A DNA stretch of 64,000 bases, taken from positions 2,221,731-2,285,730 of the forward strand of contig NZ_KI421511.1 in assembly GCF_000473265.1 (NCBI RefSeq), read 5' to 3'. Both the position numbers and the translations under genes were made by a program. This stretch comes from Amycolatopsis thermoflava N1165 (GTDB lineage Bacteria > Actinomycetota > Actinomycetes > Mycobacteriales > Pseudonocardiaceae). Shown here piece after piece: positions 45,329-53,483 of this stretch. A model generated the notes under the pieces. That model ran no database searches. It was not told the origin of the DNA and worked only from the letters and a program-made list of their open reading frames with translations. Within the stretch, counting starts at the first letter, position 1. The number at the start of each line of letters is the position of its first letter.

Positions 45329-46465
45329 TCACCTCAGCGAGCCGAAGAAGGCGGTGATGTCGTCGGCCAGCAGATCCGGTTCCTCGTAGGCGGCGAAGTG
45401 GCCGCCGCGGGGCATCTCGGTGTAGCGGGTGACGTGGTAGACGCGTTCCACCCAGCTGCGGGGCTGCCGTCCGCCGATGTCGGCGGGGAACAACGCCAGC
45501 GCGGTCGGCACCTCGACCCGTTCGACGGGCGGGACCAGCTGGTGGTGGCGCTCGTAGTACGGGCGGAACGAGGTCGAGATCGTGTTGGTGAACCAGTACA
45601 ACGAGGCCTGCGTGAGGAGGAAGTCGTCACTGAACCGGTTGGCCAGGACGCCGTCGCAGTCGCTCCAGGCGCGGTACTTCTCAAGGATCCAGGCGAGCAG
45701 CCCGGACGGGGAATCCGACAGCCCCTGGGCGAGGGTCAGCGGACGGGTCTGCTGCTGGTGCGAGTACCCGCGCTCGGCGACCTCCCATGCGTGCTCGGCC
45801 GCCAGGTAGGTCCGTTCCTCCTCGCTCAGCCCGGCCACGTCGTAGCCGGCGGGGTTCGCGGCGTCCTGCAGGTAAAGTCCGAGCAGCGCGTCGGGATGCG
45901 CCTGCGCCAGCCGGCTCACATCCCCGGCGCCGATGTCGGACCCGTGCGCGCCGTAGCGGTCGAACCCCAGCTCCTCGGTCATGAGCCGATGCCACAGGTC
46001 GTGCGTGTGCATGCCCTCGGCGAGCGCCGGGCGTTGCGGAGACAGCCCGAACCCCGGCAGCGACGGGACGACGACGGTGCAGGCGGTCCGCGGGTCGCGC
46101 CCGAAACGCGACGGGGCCGACAGCCGCTCCGCCAGGCCGACGAGCTCGAGGAACGAACTGGGCCAGCCGTTGGCCAGCAGGATCGCTCGTGTTCCGCCGT
46201 TCTCGGCGCCGAAGTACAGGTAGTGCACGACCGTGCCGCCGATCTCGGCGAACCGGTGTGGCAGGGCGTTGATCGCGGTTTCGTGCTTGCGCCAGTCGTA
46301 GGCCGAGGCCCAGTAGCCGGTCAGGCGGCGAAGCTCGTCGCCGTCCGTGCCCGCCGCCCAGGGTTCGGCCGGCCACGGTCGCGCCCACCGGGTGCGGCGC
46401 AACCGTTCTCGCAGGTCCTCCAGGTCAGCGTCGGGAACATCGAGCACCGCGCGCGTGCCGGCCAT
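45329..46465 (-). CDS. Epoxide hydrolase-like protein, altered oxyanion motif
   Basis: 378 residues from ATG 46465 (AAGGAGAGAGCG before it; an ATG at 46489 would add eight). Same EHN plus alpha/beta-hydrolase layout: nucleophile Asp177 in GAHGSDIGAGDV and late His in RGGHFAAYEEP. The normal HGWP is NGWP here (LLANGWPSS, residues 97-105), so the first oxyanion residue His is Asn. Whether this weakens hydrolysis is not known. Divergent from a CGNR regulator across a strong inverted repeat. Confidence 0.88.
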   Translation of the reverse strand: MAGTRAVLDVPDADLEDLRERLRRTRWARPWPAEPWAAGTDGDELRRLTGYWASAYDWRKHETAINALPHRFAEIGGTVVHYLYFGAENGGTRAILLANGWPSSFLELVGLAERLSAPSRFGRDPRTACTVVVPSLPGFGLSPQRPALAEGMHTHDLWHRLMTEELGFDRYGAHGSDIGAGDVSRLAQAHPDALLGLYLQDAANPAGYDVAGLSEEERTYLAAEHAWEVAERGYSHQQQTRPLTLAQGLSDSPSGLLAWILEKYRAWSDCDGVLANRFSDDFLLTQASLYWFTNTISTSFRPYYERHHQLVPPVERVEVPTALALFPADIGGRQPRSWVERVYHVTRYTEMPRGGHFAAYEEPDLLADDITAFFGSLR

Positions 46466-46501
46466 CGCTCTCTCCTTCATCTGCGACACCAGCCAAAGCT
46501 A

Positions 46502-46533
46502 ACAGTGGTGTCGCCAACCAGCAACACCACTGT
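46502..46533. promoter_or_regulatory. Operator of the CGNR-epoxide hydrolase region
   Basis: Perfect 10-base inverted repeat ACAGTGGTGT/ACACCACTGT, 12-base spacer, in the 85-base gap between the divergent epoxide hydrolase and CGNR regulator genes. A third half-site, GATGGTGTCG, follows at about 46542. Likely bound by the CGNR protein. Confidence 0.75.
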
Positions 46534-46550
46534 CGTGCGATGATGGTGTC

Positions 46551-47075
46551 GTGGTGGCGCTGCAGGTGATCGAAGACTTCCTCAACACCGTGGACGAGCG
46601 CACGTTCAAGCGGCACGGGGAGAGTCATGTGCCCGGCGAGCGGCTGACCTCTCCGCAGGCCCTCGCGGACTGGCTGACTGCCCGGAGGCTGCCCTTCGGT
46701 GACACCCCGCCGCGTGCGTCGGACGTGGCAGCCGCCGTCGCCCTGCGCACGGCGCTCCGGAAGGCGCTCGTCGCTGACACCTCGGCCGCCGCGGCATTGC
46801 AGGACCACCCGTTGCGGCTCGCACCGGACCACTCCGGCGGGATGCGCCTCGTCGCGACCTCCGGCCCGGCCTGGCTGAACACCATCGTCGAGACCGTGGC
46901 GGGCAGTGTGGCCAGGGGCGAGTGGGCGCGCATCAAGCTCTGCGCCGCACCCGACTGCCGGTGGGCGTTCTACGACGTCTCACGCAACGGCCGTGGCCGC
47001 TGGTGCGCGATGGAGGTCTGCGGAAACCGCCACAAGACCCGCACCTACCGCTCGCGCCGCAACCGCGACGCGTGA
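46551..47075 (+). CDS. CGNR zinc-finger regulator
   Basis: 174 residues. N-terminal helical part (VIEDFLNTVDERTFKRHGES), C-terminal zinc finger CxxxxC..C...CGNRHKT: KLCAAPDCRWAFYDVSRNG with RWCAMEVCGNRHKTRTYR. These are DNA-binding transcriptional regulators, usually next to the genes they control. Divergent from two epoxide hydrolases. Starts GTG 46551 (another GTG follows at 46554). Confidence 0.92.
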   Translation: MVALQVIEDFLNTVDERTFKRHGESHVPGERLTSPQALADWLTARRLPFGDTPPRASDVAAAVALRTALRKALVADTSAAAALQDHPLRLAPDHSGGMRLVATSGPAWLNTIVETVAGSVARGEWARIKLCAAPDCRWAFYDVSRNGRGRWCAMEVCGNRHKTRTYRSRRNRDA

Positions 47076-47176
47076 AGCCGGTCGGCGCCGGCGCGCCGGC
47101 GGATCGTCGCGGGGTTCGGCCGGCCCGCGCCGGGACCCCACCCGCGATATGAGCTGCTGAGTTCGGTCCTGGAACC

Positions 47177-47668
47177 TCAGGAGTTTTCCACGAAGCGCGC
47201 GCCCGGCCCGGGCGTGCGGCAGACGTCTTCCGGGGCGAGGTGGCTGTGCCCCGCAGCGCACTCGAGGACGACCTTGACCGGCTCGTCGCAGGGGCTGCCA
47301 TCGTCGACGGGCCGGTGCCGGACGATGACCGACGGTCCCTCCGGATCGGCGAGGTACCTGTCGCCCCATTCCAGGAGCGCCACGAGCGTGGGCCGCAACG
47401 CCCGGCCCTGCTCGGTGAGCTCGTAGGCGAAACGCTGCCGATCCCCGGGCTCCTGATACGGCACGCGGCGCATCACCCCAGCTGTCACCAAGGTCTCGAG
47501 CCGCGTCGCCAGGAGATTTCTGGCGATCCCGAGGCGGGAGTGGAACTCGCCGAACCGGCGCGCGCCGTCCAGCGCTTCCCGAACGATCAACAGCGACCAG
47601 CGCTCCCCCACCACCGAGAGGGCGCGCGCCACCGAGCAGTTCACCGGGTCGATCCGCCGCGTCTCCAT
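47177..47668 (-). CDS. HxlR-family regulator
   Basis: 163 residues with the HxlR winged helix near the N-terminus: NCSVARALSVVGERWSLLIVREALDGARRFGEFHSRLGIARNLLATRL in outline, with Cys11 placed as in thiol-responsive HxlR proteins such as HypR, YodB. Divergent from the tautomerase-like gene across a pair of identical-type operators, so autorepression and control of that gene is expected. The inducer is probably an electrophile or quinone. Confidence 0.92.
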   Translation of the reverse strand: METRRIDPVNCSVARALSVVGERWSLLIVREALDGARRFGEFHSRLGIARNLLATRLETLVTAGVMRRVPYQEPGDRQRFAYELTEQGRALRPTLVALLEWGDRYLADPEGPSVIVRHRPVDDGSPCDEPVKVVLECAAGHSHLAPEDVCRTPGPGARFVENS

Positions 47669-47686
47669 GGGGCGAGTGTACCCATC

Positions 47687-47749
47687 TGAGTTTACAAGCT
47701 GTACTCAGCTCGGCTAGGCTCTCCGACCTGAGTTGAAAAACTAAACTCA
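47687..47749. promoter_or_regulatory. Pair of HxlR operators
   Basis: Two 21-base sites with the same pattern, TGAGT-N11-ACTCA (47687-47707 and 47729-47749), whose centres are 42 bases apart (four helical turns). They fill the gap between the HxlR and tautomerase genes; the second overlaps the ribosome binding region of the tautomerase gene. Confidence 0.85.
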
Positions 47750-47764
47750 AGAAGGAGATCGACC

Positions 47765-48262
47765 GTGCCCATGCTCGACGTCTACATTCCCGACGGCGCG
47801 CTCCAACCGGACGCCGAGGCGGCGCTGCTGAACCGCATCACCGAGATCCTCGTCCGCAACGAGGGATTCGACCCCGCCGACCCGGTGAGCCGTTCCGTCT
47901 CCTGGCTCTGGCTGCACCGGCCGGCCGGCGTCTACGTCGGCGGAGAACCCGCGGACGCACCTCGCTACAAGATCGTCCCGTCCGTCCCCGAGGGCCAGCT
48001 CGACGAGCAGAAGCGTGCGAGCGTCATCGCCGAGGTCACCGAGGCGATCCTCGACGCGGAGAACGGCGCCTGGCCGCGTGACCCCAGCCGGATCTGGGTG
48101 TTCCCCACCGAGATCCCCGAAGGTCACTGGGGCGGCTGGGGCCAGATCAGGCCGCTCGCAGCGATCCTCGCCCGGCTCACCGGCGGCGACACCAAGCGGG
48201 CCCGTGCGCTCGCGCGTGAGCGGATCGCTGCCACCCGAGCCGAACACGCCCGCCTGCCCTGA
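47765..48262 (+). CDS. Tautomerase-superfamily protein
   Basis: 165 residues starting MPMLDVYIPDGALQPDAE: after Met removal the catalytic Pro1 is terminal, as the 4-oxalocrotonate tautomerase superfamily requires. The start (GTG 47765, after AAGAAGGAGATCGACC) is set by this Pro. The remainder has two beta-alpha-beta units (YKIVPSVPEGQLDEQKRASVIAEVTEAI). Isomerises or dehalogenates small unsaturated acids in known members; substrate here unknown. Induced, presumably, through HxlR. Confidence 0.87.
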   Translation: MPMLDVYIPDGALQPDAEAALLNRITEILVRNEGFDPADPVSRSVSWLWLHRPAGVYVGGEPADAPRYKIVPSVPEGQLDEQKRASVIAEVTEAILDAENGAWPRDPSRIWVFPTEIPEGHWGGWGQIRPLAAILARLTGGDTKRARALARERIAATRAEHARLP

Positions 48263-48283
48263 ATTCGTCAGCCACCCGGGCAG

Positions 48284-48859
48284 CTAACGCATGCCGGCGA
48301 GCAGCAGCTCCGTCAGGCGGCGGATGGCCACCGGCGCCCGGTCCGGTGGCAGGCCCCGCAGCGACGCGATCGCCATCAACCCCACCCGCACGTCCTCGGG
48401 GGCGAGGTCGCGCCGCACGGCGCCGGTGGCCCTGGCGCGGCGCACGAGCGCGTCCAGCGCGCGGGTGTGCTCGCGCCGCTCCTCGGCGAACGCCTCCGCC
48501 TCCGGGTGCGAGCCGAGCAGGACGTCGTTGAGGCCACGGTCCCGCACCTGACGCTCGCCGAACCGGCGGACGATCGCGCTCAGCGCCCGCCACGGGTCCG
48601 GGTCGGCGAGCGCGGTCCGCACGTCCTCGCGGCAGGCGGCGACCTGCTCGGCCAGCACCGCGTCGAGGAGGTCGGGTCGCGCCGGGAAGTGCCGGTACAG
48701 CGTCGCAGCCCCGACACCGGCCCGGCGCGCGATCTCGCGCATCGGCAGCCCGATCCCCTCCGCGGCGAACCCACGGCGCGCGACCTCCACGATGCGCCTG
48801 CGGTTGCGCTCGCTGTCCGCCCTGGCCTTCCGCGTCACTCCGGCCCCCACGTGTCGCAC
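48284..48859 (-). CDS. TetR-family regulator
   Basis: 191 residues. HTH around residues 20-66 (RRRIVEVARRGFAAEG, MREIARRAGVGAATLYRHFPARPDLLDAVLAEQ), ligand domain beyond. Start may be ATG 48859 or a GTG a few residues later. Stands alone between convergent tautomerase and a second TetR; no palindrome was noticed beside it. Confidence 0.88.
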   Translation of the reverse strand: MRHVGAGVTRKARADSERNRRRIVEVARRGFAAEGIGLPMREIARRAGVGAATLYRHFPARPDLLDAVLAEQVAACREDVRTALADPDPWRALSAIVRRFGERQVRDRGLNDVLLGSHPEAEAFAEERREHTRALDALVRRARATGAVRRDLAPEDVRVGLMAIASLRGLPPDRAPVAIRRLTELLLAGMR

Positions 48860-48962
48860 CTCCGCACGATCCGGAACACCCGTTCCCCTTCAACGCCGAC
48901 GGTACGCCTGCCGGCCACCGCTGGGGAACGTGCCCGCGGGTACGGCGTCTACTGTGGACTGA

Positions 48963-49565
48963 TCAGCCGGGGCCGGTCGTGGCGCGGTGGCCCTCGATCA
49001 TGACGCGGGCCGCGGCGACCGACTTCGCGACCACCAGTTCGGGCGTGTAGCCGTGCTTGACGAACACGCCGTCGAGCCAGAACATGCCGTAGCCGTGCGC
49101 CTGGGTGAACAGCTGCTCCATCAGCTCGAGCGCCTCCTGCGGGCTGTCGCACAAGCGCAGGCACAGCACGAGGAAGTGGTCGGTCAGGGTGCGCGTGTTC
49201 TCGTGCAGCTCGGTGTAGCCGGGGCCGTGCAGCCCCTCGGCGTAGATGAGGTTCATGCCGGCGCGCCGCCGGATCAGGTACGCGGTGTAGGCGCCCGCCG
49301 CCGCGGCGAGCGCGCCGGCCGGGTCGTCCTCGCGCTCGACCGCGGCCCGCACCTCGTCGGCGAGCTGCCAGGCGACGGTGGCGGCGACGGCGGCGAGCAG
49401 GCTCTCCCGCTCCGGGAAGTGCCGGTAGGGGGCGCCGGGGCTGACCTTGGCGCGCCGCGCGACTTCGGCGACCGAGAACCCGGCCACGCCGCGCTCGGCG
49501 ATCAGGTCGAGGGAGACCCGCACGAGCTCGTCGCGCAGGTTGCCGTGGTGGTACTTGCCGCCCAT
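48963..49565 (-). CDS. TetR-family repressor of the alcohol dehydrogenase
   Basis: 200 residues from ATG 49565 (MGGKYHHGNLRDELVRVSLDL, a common TetR start; GTG 49577 after GGGGGAT is the alternative, four residues longer). HTH around 10-55 (VAEVARRAKVSPGAPYRHFPERESLL), then a TetR_C_33-like domain. Divergent from a zinc alcohol dehydrogenase with two operators between them. Confidence 0.9.
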   Translation of the reverse strand: MGGKYHHGNLRDELVRVSLDLIAERGVAGFSVAEVARRAKVSPGAPYRHFPERESLLAAVAATVAWQLADEVRAAVEREDDPAGALAAAAGAYTAYLIRRRAGMNLIYAEGLHGPGYTELHENTRTLTDHFLVLCLRLCDSPQEALELMEQLFTQAHGYGMFWLDGVFVKHGYTPELVVAKSVAAARVMIEGHRATTGPG

Positions 49566-49595
49566 GACCCAGCTCACATCCCCCGGCCGAAATAT

Positions 49596-49636
49596 GTAAG
49601 AGCCCTCTTACGTAGGTGATGTATGAGGGCTCTTAC
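49596..49636. promoter_or_regulatory. Two TetR operators upstream of adh
   Basis: GTAAGAGCCCTCTTAC (49596-49611, perfect seven-base arms) and GTATGAGGGCTCTTAC (49621-49636, one mismatch), centres 25 bases apart, in the 105-base gap between TetR and alcohol dehydrogenase genes. Each fits one TetR dimer. Confidence 0.85.
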
Positions 49637-49670
49637 AGTATGCCCCGCGACGTCGTTTCCGGGAGGATCC

Positions 49671-50720
49671 ATGACCACGACCACGCACGCTATCGCGGTG
49701 CCGTCGCCCGGCGCGCCCCTCGCGCCCACCACCATCGAGCGGCGGGACCTGCGGCCGGACGACGTGCTGATCGACATCAAGTTCGCCGGCATCTGCCACA
49801 GCGACATCCACCAGGCGAAGGAGGACTGGGGCCAGGCCATCTTCCCGATGGTGCCCGGTCACGAGATCGCCGGTGTCGTCGCCGCTGTCGGCCCCGACGT
49901 GACCAAGTACCGGGTCGGCGACCGCGTCGGCGTCGGCTGCATGGTCGACTCGTGCGGCGAGTGCGAGTACTGCCGCGCGGGCACCGAGCAGTTCTGCGTC
50001 AAGGGCAACGTCCAGACCTACAACGGGGTCGGCTTCGACGGCGAGAACACCTACGGCGGCTACAGCAGGCAGATCGTCGTCAAGGAAGCCTTCGTCTGCC
50101 GCATCCCCGACGGCATCGGCCTCGACGTCGCCGCGCCGCTGCTGTGCGCCGGGATCACCACCTACTCGCCGCTGCGGCGGTGGGGCGCCGGCCCGGGCAA
50201 GAAGGTCGCCGTGATCGGCCTCGGCGGGCTCGGCCACATGGCGGTCAAGCTGGCCGCGGCGATGGGCGCTGAGGTCACCGTGCTCAGCCAGAGCCTCAAG
50301 AAGCAGGAGGACGGCCTGCGGCTCGGCGCGAAGGACTACTACGCGACCAGCGACGAGGGCACGTTCGAGGCGCTGCGCGGCCGGTTCGACCTGGTCCTGA
50401 ACACCGTGTCGGCCAAGCTGCCGGTGGACGCCTACCTCGGCCTGCTGCGCGTCGGCGGCGCGATGGTCAACGTCGGCGCGCCCGGCGAGCCGCTGTCCTA
50501 CAACGCGTTCTCCCTGCTCGGCGGCAACAAGGTGCTGGCCGGGTCGATGATCGGCGGGATCGCCGAGACGCAGGAGATGCTCGACTTCTGCGCCGAGCAC
50601 GGCATCGGCGCCGAGATCGAGACGATCTCCGCCGACCAGGTCAACGAGGCCTACGAGCGCGTCGAGAACAGCGACGTGCGGTACCGCTTCGTCATCGACA
50701 CCGCCACGATCGGCGCGTGA
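49671..50720 (+). CDS. NAD(P)-dependent alcohol dehydrogenase, zinc type
   Basis: 349 residues. Catalytic zinc ligands in [11 protein letters not shown] and PGHE; structural zinc cluster [15 protein letters not shown]; Rossmann [17 protein letters not shown]. The GHMAVK pattern is that of the YahK/cinnamyl-alcohol-dehydrogenase group, NADPH-dependent aldehyde reductases of broad range. ATG follows GGGAGGATCC. Controlled by the divergent TetR. Confidence 0.94.
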   Translation: MTTTTHAIAVPSPGAPLAPTTIERRDLRPDDVLIDIKFAGICHSDIHQAKEDWGQAIFPMVPGHEIAGVVAAVGPDVTKYRVGDRVGVGCMVDSCGECEYCRAGTEQFCVKGNVQTYNGVGFDGENTYGGYSRQIVVKEAFVCRIPDGIGLDVAAPLLCAGITTYSPLRRWGAGPGKKVAVIGLGGLGHMAVKLAAAMGAEVTVLSQSLKKQEDGLRLGAKDYYATSDEGTFEALRGRFDLVLNTVSAKLPVDAYLGLLRVGGAMVNVGAPGEPLSYNAFSLLGGNKVLAGSMIGGIAETQEMLDFCAEHGIGAEIETISADQVNEAYERVENSDVRYRFVIDTATIGA

Positions 50721-50832
50721 GCCGGGTGGGGCTGTCCGCCGGCGCGGGCAGCCCCACCTGCTAGTCCGGCGAGCACGCGCCGGGAGTTCACCGGAGCCGG
50801 GGAGGATGCGGCGGCGGTCGCGCGCGGCTGGC

Positions 50833-51073
50833 CCGAAGGCCCGCGCAGGGTCAGCACGACCCGGATCACGTGCTCGACGGCCGCCGGCTCTCGGTCGCGC
50901 CGGCCCCACGACCGCCGCGCAGCCTCTGCCCCAAAACCCCGACGCCGGCCGCTGCCGGCTTCCTTCGTCGTGGCCGCAAACCCCGCCCACTACCGACAAC
51001 ACGCAGACCGCGGGCTAGTCCGAAGGCCCGCGCAGCGTCAGCACCACCCGGATCACGTGCTCGACAGCCGCCG
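50833..51073. repeat. 54-nt direct repeat of a gene tail
   Basis: Bases 50833-50886 recur at 51020-51073 with three mismatches, 187 bases apart. The right copy codes (leftward) for the end of the small protein at 51015-51245, EHVIRVVLTLRGPS; the left copy encodes the same residues without a complete gene. It looks like a partial tandem duplication in the 294-base gap after adh, which otherwise holds no gene. Confidence 0.8.
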
Positions 51074-51245
51074 CGAACATGGCGCCCCGCAGTTCGCCCC
51101 GTTCGGCGAGGTTGCGCGACGCGAACTCGAGCACGGCGTCCGGCCCCGCCTTGCGCACCACCAGTTCGGCGATCTCCTCCAGGTCGAGGTCCGGGTGGTC
51201 CAGCCGCGTGAGGGCGACCTCCACCAGCAGTTCCTCGTCCGTCAC
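51015..51245 (-). CDS. Small acidic hypothetical protein
   Basis: 76 residues from GTG 51245 (MTDEELLVEVALTRLDHPDL), a mostly helical acidic protein with ELVVRKAGPDAVLEFASRN and a hydrophobic C-terminal helix AAAVEHVIRVVLTLRG. A start at 51296 would invade the HxlR stop. It follows the HxlR gene on the same strand by 25 bases and its 3' end is duplicated next door. Function unknown. Confidence 0.55.
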   Translation of the reverse strand: MTDEELLVEVALTRLDHPDLDLEEIAELVVRKAGPDAVLEFASRNLAERGELRGAMFAAAVEHVIRVVLTLRGPSD

Positions 51246-51270
51246 GCCGACCCGCCGCACGCTTCGCACA

Positions 51271-51723
51271 CTACTTGCGCACCGACGTGGTGTCACTCGT
51301 CAGCGGCCGCCCGCCCGCGTCGGCAGGGACGAGCGGCGGGACGACCTCGCCGCGGTCGTCGACCAGCACCGAATGCCGTTCACCGGTCGCGTAGGCGTGG
51401 CGCTCGCCCCACTGCCGGAGCGTGACGATCACCGGGAACAGGTCCTTGCCAGCCGGGGTGAGCGCGTACACCTTCCGCCTGCCCGACGGCGCCTCGACCT
51501 GGGTGATCAGGCCGTGCGCGGCGAGCTTGCGGAGCCGGTCGGCGAGGATGTTGCGGGCGATGCCGGTGCGCTGCTGGAAGTCGGTGAACGAGCGGGCGCC
51601 GTCCATCGCGTCCCGGATGATCAGCAGGCTCCACCGGTCCCCGACCACGTCCGCCGCCCGCGCGACCGGGCACTCCGGGTCCGTCCACACGCCGCCCTCC
51701 AATGAGTTGCGTAATGAAACCAT
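51271..51723 (-). CDS. HxlR-family regulator
   Basis: 150 residues; HxlR winged helix: CPVARAADVVGDRWSLLIIRDAMDG, RTGIARNILADRLRKLAAHGLI. Cys18 matches the redox-sensing position. Divergent from an MFS exporter over two tandem operators. It is similar in outline to the HxlR at 47177-47668 but its operators differ, so the two should recognise separate sites. Confidence 0.92.
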   Translation of the reverse strand: MVSLRNSLEGGVWTDPECPVARAADVVGDRWSLLIIRDAMDGARSFTDFQQRTGIARNILADRLRKLAAHGLITQVEAPSGRRKVYALTPAGKDLFPVIVTLRQWGERHAYATGERHSVLVDDRGEVVPPLVPADAGGRPLTSDTTSVRK

Positions 51724-51760
51724 TCTGCCCTAACCTCCGAAGAGTTGCAATTTGAAACCA
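51704..51760. promoter_or_regulatory. Tandem HxlR operators
   Basis: GAGTTGC-N4-TGAAACCA occurs twice (51704-51722 and 51742-51760, offset 38). The second contains GTTGCAATTTGAAAC, an inverted repeat with one mismatch. The first overlaps the HxlR start codon, the second the region ahead of the exporter, so one regulator can control both. Confidence 0.7.
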
Positions 51761-51774
51761 AATTGGAGGCACGG

Positions 51775-52959
51775 GTGGGGCGCGGAACGAGGCTGCTGCT
51801 GGCGGCGGTGTGCGGGGTGGCGGTCGCCGGGGTGTACGCCGGGCAGCCGGTGCTCGTCCAGATGGGGCAGGACCTCGGCGTCGCCCGCGATTCGGCCGGC
51901 TGGCTCGTGGCCGCCGCGCAGCTGGGGTACCTGGCCGGGCTGGTCTTGCTGGTGCCGCTCGGCGACATGCTCGACCGCAGGCGGCTGATCGCCGCGCACC
52001 TGGGGCTGGTGGCCGCCGGACTGGCGGTCACCGCGACCGCGCCTGCCGCGTGGCTGGCGTTCGCCGGTCTCGTCGTGGCCGGTGCGTTCGCGGTGGTCGT
52101 GCAGACCGCGGTCGCGTTCGCCGCGGCGATCTCCCCGCCCGGCGAGCGCGGCCGGAACCTCGGCGTCGTCACCTCCGGCGTGGTGGCCGGCATCCTCGGC
52201 GCGCGGGTGGTCACCGGGAGCCTGGCGGAGCTGTGGGGCTGGCGGAGCAGCTACCTCGCCCTCGCGGTCCTCGCGGCCGCCCTGTGCGTGTTCAGCCTGG
52301 TCGCGCTGCCCGCGGACGTCCGGGCCGGCGCGGAACCGTACCGGCGGGTGCTCCGGTCACTGGGCGGGCTGTTCACGCGGCCGGTGTTCCTCGGGCGAGG
52401 GCTGATCGCGTTCTTCCTCTTCGCCTCGTTCGGCACGCTGTGGAGCGGGCTGGCGCTGCCGCTGGCCGGCGAGCCGTGGCGGCTGAGCGAGGCGCAGATC
52501 GGGCTGTTCGGGATCGCCGGGCTGGCCGGCGCGCTGGGCGCCGCGCGGTCCGGCCGCTGGGCCGACGCCGGCCACGGCGCCCGGGTCAGCGGCGTCGCGC
52601 TCGCGCTCCTGCTCGGGTCGTGGGTCGCGATCGGGCAGCTCGGCTGGTCACTGGTGCTGCTGATCGCCGGCGTGGTCGTGCTCGACTTCGCCGTCCAGGC
52701 CGTGCACGTCGGCAACCAGCACGTCCTCACGAGCGCGTTCCCGGACCGGACCAGCAGCGCGATCGGCGGCTACATGGTCTTCTACTCGCTGGGCTCCGCA
52801 CTCGGCGCCACCGCGACGACCGCCCTGTTCGACGCCGCGGGCTGGACGACCTGCGCCCTCCTGGGTGCGGCGTTCGCCCTGGGCGCGCTCGGGGCGTGGG
52901 CGATCAGCGAACGCGCGCGCGTTCGCCCCGATGTGCTCGTGCGCGCCACCCGCCGGTGA
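51775..52959 (+). CDS. MFS transporter (YgaY/AraJ-type exporter)
   Basis: 394 residues, about 12 membrane helices, from GTG 51775 placed five bases after GGAGG. VLLVPLGDMLDRRRLI is the MFS loop motif and AGILGARVVTGSLAELWGWRSSYL a helix-5 segment. Family members export sugars, drugs or amino acids. HxlR control suggests inducible expulsion of a toxic, perhaps electrophilic, compound. The 152 bases after it contain no gene. Confidence 0.92.
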   Translation: MGRGTRLLLAAVCGVAVAGVYAGQPVLVQMGQDLGVARDSAGWLVAAAQLGYLAGLVLLVPLGDMLDRRRLIAAHLGLVAAGLAVTATAPAAWLAFAGLVVAGAFAVVVQTAVAFAAAISPPGERGRNLGVVTSGVVAGILGARVVTGSLAELWGWRSSYLALAVLAAALCVFSLVALPADVRAGAEPYRRVLRSLGGLFTRPVFLGRGLIAFFLFASFGTLWSGLALPLAGEPWRLSEAQIGLFGIAGLAGALGAARSGRWADAGHGARVSGVALALLLGSWVAIGQLGWSLVLLIAGVVVLDFAVQAVHVGNQHVLTSAFPDRTSSAIGGYMVFYSLGSALGATATTALFDAAGWTTCALLGAAFALGALGAWAISERARVRPDVLVRATRR

Positions 52960-53111
52960 CGATTCACCGGCCGCCGGTGCAAGCCCGGACGGGCGTGCGC
53001 CAGAAGCCGGCTCCGCTCACCGAAGCGGCAAACACGCCGCCCGCGGCCGTGTTGGCTCTTCCGGGCGGTGAGTTGGCTGTCGCGAGGCGCTGCGCCGCGG
53101 CGTGACGCCGT

Positions 53112-53483
53112 TCACCCGGCCGCTGGCTGGAACAGCTCGACCAGATTGCCGGCCGGGTCGGTGAGCAGGATCTGCCGCCCGCCCGGTCCGGTGACCGGCT
53201 CGCCGACGAAGGACACCCCTTCGGCGCGCAGGCGCTCGATCTCCGCGTCCAGTTCCGGGACCACCAGGTGGATCCGGTTGCCTCCACCGTCCATTCCGGA
53301 CGGTGTGGCCCGCGCGCCGGAGCTCGCCGGGCCGGACAGCAGCAGCCGCAGGGGTCCACGCAGCACGTCGGCGAACGCGGGGGCCGCACTGGTGTTCACC
53401 GTGAACCCCAGGTGCCCGGTGTAGAAGTCGACCGCCGCCTGGACGTCGTCGACCAGGTAGCGGACCGAGGCGTGTTCGGTCAT
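53112..53483 (-). CDS. VOC-superfamily protein
   Basis: 123 residues: SVRYLVDDVQAAVDFYTGHLGFTV and GRQILLTDPAGNLVELFQPA are the two halves of a glyoxalase/bleomycin-resistance fold. It has no cysteine, so it is not the arsenic C-As lyase ArsI despite its arsC-like partner. Its ATG shares a base with the ArsR-ArsC stop (TGATG), so they are cotranscribed. Last gene of the long leftward run. Role unknown. Confidence 0.87.
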   Translation of the reverse strand: MTEHASVRYLVDDVQAAVDFYTGHLGFTVNTSAAPAFADVLRGPLRLLLSGPASSGARATPSGMDGGGNRIHLVVPELDAEIERLRAEGVSFVGEPVTGPGGRQILLTDPAGNLVELFQPAAG

